NCBI RefSeq assembly: GCF_037101375.1
Contig: NZ_AP029019.1
Location: 3,267,001 to 3,331,000 of the forward strand
Reading direction: 5' to 3'
Length of the DNA stretch: 64,000 bases
From: Acidovorax sp. DW039
Lineage (GTDB): Bacteria; Pseudomonadota; Gammaproteobacteria; Burkholderiales; Burkholderiaceae_C
This document shows, piece by piece, positions 62,809-64,000 of this stretch; positions within the stretch are counted from its first letter, which is position 1; every line of letters starts with the position of its first letter. The notes under the pieces are model-generated. The model had not been told where the DNA came from. It did no database searches and saw nothing but the letters and a program-made list of their open reading frames with translations. Made by a program: the position numbers and the translations under genes.

Positions 62809-63465
62809 ATGTCTGTCCACTGCCATAACGACCATTGCCATGACCACGCCCCTGCGGGCAGCACCGATCCACGCTACCGTCGCGTCCTGTGGATTGCCCT
62901 CATCGTCAATGCCGCCATGTTCATGGTGGAGATGGGCGCGGGCATGCGCTCGGGCTCGGCTTCGCTGCTGGCTGATGCCATCGACTTTCTGGGTGATGCC
63001 GCCAATTACGGCCTCTCGCTGTGGGTGCTCTCCATGGCCCTGGCCTGGCGGGCCCGTGCCGCACTGGTCAAAGGGGCCAGCATGCTGGCGTTCGGCATCT
63101 TCGTGGTGGGCCGCGTGGCCTGGGGTGCCTGGCAAGGCATCACGCCCGAGCCCATCACCATGGGCTCCATCGGCCTGCTGGCGCTGGCCGCCAACCTGGG
63201 CGTGGCCGTGCTGCTGTATGCGTGGCGTGATGGCGATGCCAACATGCGCGGCGTGTGGCTGTGCACCCGCAACGACGCCCTGGGCAACGTGGCCGTGATG
63301 CTGGCGGCGCTGGGCGTGTTTGGCACGGGCAGCGGCTGGCCTGACCTGGTGGTCGCCACGGTGATGGCAGGATTGGCCATCACGGGCGGCTGGGCGGTGG
63401 TGCGGCAAGCCTTGCAAGAATTGAAGGTATCCAAGACCCAAACCGTGGCTAGCGCTCTGAAATAA
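62809..63465 (+). CDS. Cation (Cd/Zn/Co) exporter, short CDF-type
   Basis: 218 residues with six predicted helices and a His-rich N-terminus (MSVHCHNDHCHDHAPAGSTD). Helix 2 carries the metal site SASLLADAIDFLGDAANYGL (D-x3-D type). There is no long C-terminal cytoplasmic domain, as in short CzcD-like members. GGAG precedes the ATG at 62809. Divergent position and the MerR-type promoter link it to the CadR-like regulator. The last codons and stop (ASALK) lie within a family A repeat. Confidence 0.87.
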   Translation: MSVHCHNDHCHDHAPAGSTDPRYRRVLWIALIVNAAMFMVEMGAGMRSGSASLLADAIDFLGDAANYGLSLWVLSMALAWRARAALVKGASMLAFGIFVVGRVAWGAWQGITPEPITMGSIGLLALAANLGVAVLLYAWRDGDANMRGVWLCTRNDALGNVAVMLAALGVFGTGSGWPDLVVATVMAGLAITGGWAVVRQALQELKVSKTQTVASALK

Positions 63466-63493
63466 AGCGCAGGCAGCTATGCTTTTTGAAGCA
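63445..63493 (-). repeat. Family A dispersed repeat overlapping an exporter stop codon
   Basis: gtggctagcgctctgaaata then aagcgcaggcagctatgctt and tttgaagca. The TAA stop of the exporter (63463-63465) lies in the loop of the hairpin. Confidence 0.8.
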
Positions 63494-63626
63494 AAAGGTG
63501 GAGTGCAACCCTGCTGGCAGCGGCGGCGCACCACCCGCTGCTGCCAAGGTTGATGCACCACAACGCCGGGCATGGCGCTTGCATGGTCCAATTCGGTCTT
63601 TGGTTTCCATTTTGTTTTTCGCCGCA

Positions 63627-64000
63627 ATGTCCCGTTCGCCCGCCGCCCCTGTCACGCCGCCTCCTGTGGCTGTTCCCCATAGCCTGACGGAAGACGCCGT
63701 CGCCATCTTCACCGGCGTGCTGCTGATCTCTGTGGGGGTGGCGTTTTTCACCAGCGCAGGGCTGCTCACTGGCGGAACGGCCGGGCTGGCGTTTTTGCTG
63801 CACTACGCCACAGGCATCGGGTTCGGCAAGATCTTTTTCGTGCTGAACCTTCCGTTTTACTGGCTGGCGCTGCGCAAGCTGGGGCAGGCGTTCACCGTCA
63901 AAACGTTCATCGCGGTGCTGCTGCTGTCGCTAATGACCGAAGTGCAGTCCCACCTGCTGCAGTTTGCGCAACTGCAGCCGCTGTATGCGGCCATTGCCGG
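63627..64000 (+). CDS. YitT-family membrane protein, N-terminal part (cut by window edge)
   Basis: 124 residues to the window end. After a Pro-rich lead (MSRSPAAPVTPPPVAVPHSL) the membrane domain begins: AIFTGVLLISVGVAFFTSAG, LLTGGTAGLAFLLHYATGIG, FGKIFFVLNLPFYWLALRKL. The GG-rich first helices and NLPF-W are features of the YitT/DUF161 family of unknown function. Continues beyond base 64000. Confidence 0.85.
   Translation, partial: MSRSPAAPVTPPPVAVPHSLTEDAVAIFTGVLLISVGVAFFTSAGLLTGGTAGLAFLLHYATGIGFGKIFFVLNLPFYWLALRKLGQAFTVKTFIAVLLLSLMTEVQSHLLQFAQLQPLYAAIA

Overview
The window is high-GC, densely packed DNA from a betaproteobacterium, most probably a Comamonadaceae member close to Acidovorax. 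The evidence is the gene order rimP-nusA-infB-rbfA-truB-typA, a Bug-type tripartite tricarboxylate receptor, the style of the LysR, AraC and DUF3297 proteins, and ten copies of a short dispersed repeat that I associate with this family. The genus is an inference. No rRNA, CRISPR array, phage or intact insertion sequence was seen.

Layout. 1-7250: the translation/transcription operon, all on the minus strand (rimP to typA, typA cut by the window edge), with a sigma70-like promoter and an intrinsic-terminator-like hairpin at its head. 7296-13503: a SWIM-SNF2 helicase, a thioredoxin-like protein and two overlapping multi-haem cytochrome c genes. 13776-18029: a three-gene shikimate/dehydroshikimate catabolic operon (MFS importer, AroE-like dehydrogenase, QuiC-type dehydratase fusion). 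18120-19940: an island of unlike composition with a small lipoprotein, an unknown protein, a structured repeat and a methyltransferase fragment. 20020-26356: AraC regulator, secreted hydrolase, quinone-oxidoreductase-like enzyme, DsbA-family protein, a degenerate metallo-beta-lactamase-fold protein and its divergent LysR regulator. 26359-28993: a large lipoprotein hydrolase flanked by two copies of a structured repeat. 29188-32987: Bug receptor and AtuA module with divergent LysR. 33196-37940: DUF3297, RNase HI-like protein, PhnD-like binding protein, haloacetate dehalogenase-like hydrolase, cation efflux protein, FlxA-like protein. 38011-43663: complete yejABEF peptide ABC importer. 43766-49679: fabI, an exported ATP-dependent DNA ligase, an arginine/ornithine/lysine decarboxylase, NfeD and SPFH proteins. 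49763-58188: tRNA-Ser(GGA), EmrE-like pump, OprB-like porin, valS, galU, TusA-like protein, Nudix hydrolase, cysM and tRNA-Leu(CAA). 58323-64000: a LexA-box-controlled orphan gene, a small membrane protein, an MCE lipid-transport cluster without an ATPase, a CadR-like regulator with a divergent cation exporter, and the start of a YitT-family gene.

The most unusual signals are in the non-coding DNA. There are three families of dispersed structured repeats. Family A is about 50 bp, has ten copies, and two of them lie inside conserved genes. Family B is about 106 bp with two copies. Family C is about 165 bp with two copies whose outer stems differ in sequence but each stay self-complementary. 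A textbook LexA operator overlaps the promoter of an uncharacterised 102-residue protein. The nusA operon begins with a promoter followed almost at once by a terminator-like hairpin.
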